Shown: piece by piece, positions 40,388-40,475 of the stretch | Numbering within the stretch: the first letter of the stretch is position 1 | Layout of the letters: the number at the start of each line of letters is the position of its first letter | Source: a virus | Direction: 5' to 3' (one strand) | Length of the DNA stretch: 40,475 nt | Virus record (IMG/VR): IMGVR_UViG_3300031972_002460 | Location: 1 to 40,475 of that record | Made by a program: the position numbers and the translations under genes | The notes under the pieces: generated by a model | Seen by the model: only the letters and a program-made list of their open reading frames with translations | Database searches by the model: none | Told to the model about the DNA's origin: nothing

Positions 40388-40475
40388 GAGCAGGTCGGCG
40401 AGATCGAGTATCCGCCAGAGGCCGGCGACGAGATGACCGTGATGGAAGCCGCTATCGAAGCGGGTGCCACCGACG
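40388..40475 (+). pseudogene. yebC: Interior fragment of yebC/pmpR
   Basis: A plus-strand frame reads EQVGEIEYPPEAGDEMTVMEA and continues AIEAGATD, closely matching the middle of YebC/TACO1-family proteins (E. coli: DEDTIMEAALEAGAEDV). The homology stops at 40388; upstream bases encode nothing like YebC. The 5' half, about 130 codons, is not in the window. The simplest reading is that the phage right end lies between 40321 and 40388 and the phage interrupts yebC. Confidence 0.75.

Noticed and set aside
40279-40470. Minus-strand frame at the right edge
   Set aside because: It overlaps the yebC-matching plus-strand frame and has no recognisable features. A second minus-strand frame there also reads smoothly, but the YebC match is specific.
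1-40475. CRISPR arrays, tRNA or rRNA genes, insertion sequences
   Set aside because: No regularly spaced direct repeats, no tRNA cloverleaf or CCA end pattern, and no transposase other than the MuA-like protein were seen.

Overview
The window is a GC-rich (roughly 64-66% by eye), nearly complete Mu-like transposable phage with a siphovirus tail. I see no sheath, baseplate wedge or tail-fibre gene. Gene families follow Mu: MuA/MuB transposition proteins, Ner, GemA, a Mor/C-type activator, a gp27-like DUF1804 protein, large terminase, DUF935 portal, MuF, gpG, protease/scaffold I/Z, gp35, gp36 and gp37. The general plan (early region inverted relative to Mu, tail genes unlike Mu's) recalls Pseudomonas phage B3. 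A fragment of host yebC at the right edge suggests a proteobacterial, probably gammaproteobacterial, host.

Layout, left to right. 1-600: end of an unrecognised plus-strand gene and a small exported DUF2845/BamE-like protein, host or cargo. 601-17979: leftward late operon with protease/scaffold, capsid decoration protein, major capsid protein, head-tail proteins, tail tube, tape measure, tail tip and a Dam-type methylase at its far end. 17980-18141: late promoter element and a terminator facing incoming early transcripts. 18142-18570: a lone plus-strand membrane-protein gene. 18567-30033: one leftward early/middle operon, mostly coupled by 1-11 base overlaps: ner, an unknown gene, a ParB-type DNA-binding protein, transposase A, ATPase B, about a dozen small genes, gemA, mor/C, a helix-turn-helix gene and a DndC-like sulfurtransferase gene. 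30034-30084: early promoter with a large palindromic operator. 30078-31918: rightward repressor operon carrying a membrane protein and an HNH protein. 31946-40143: rightward late operon with endolysin, holin, spanins, terminase, portal, MuF and gpG, closed by a terminator. 40388-40475: interior of yebC.

The most striking structure is regulatory. Late genes are split into two divergent operons on either side of the early region, and the same 28-bp element (perfect inverted copies, with a GTGAAACGTTTCAC palindrome) lies 26-28 bp upstream of the first gene of each. These match Mu's Plys and PI in position, so the phage looks like a B3-type genome inverted between genes G and I with each half keeping its own late promoter. 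Second, the ParB-type gene between ner and the transposase contains or adjoins three palindromes of form GTCCAARCGYTTGGAC, the two internal ones in different reading frames: a candidate centromere-like or regulatory system inside a transposition module. Third, no terminator is seen between the repressor operon and the lysis genes; instead a GC hairpin sits just before the endolysin start.

The exact left and right transposition ends could not be located.
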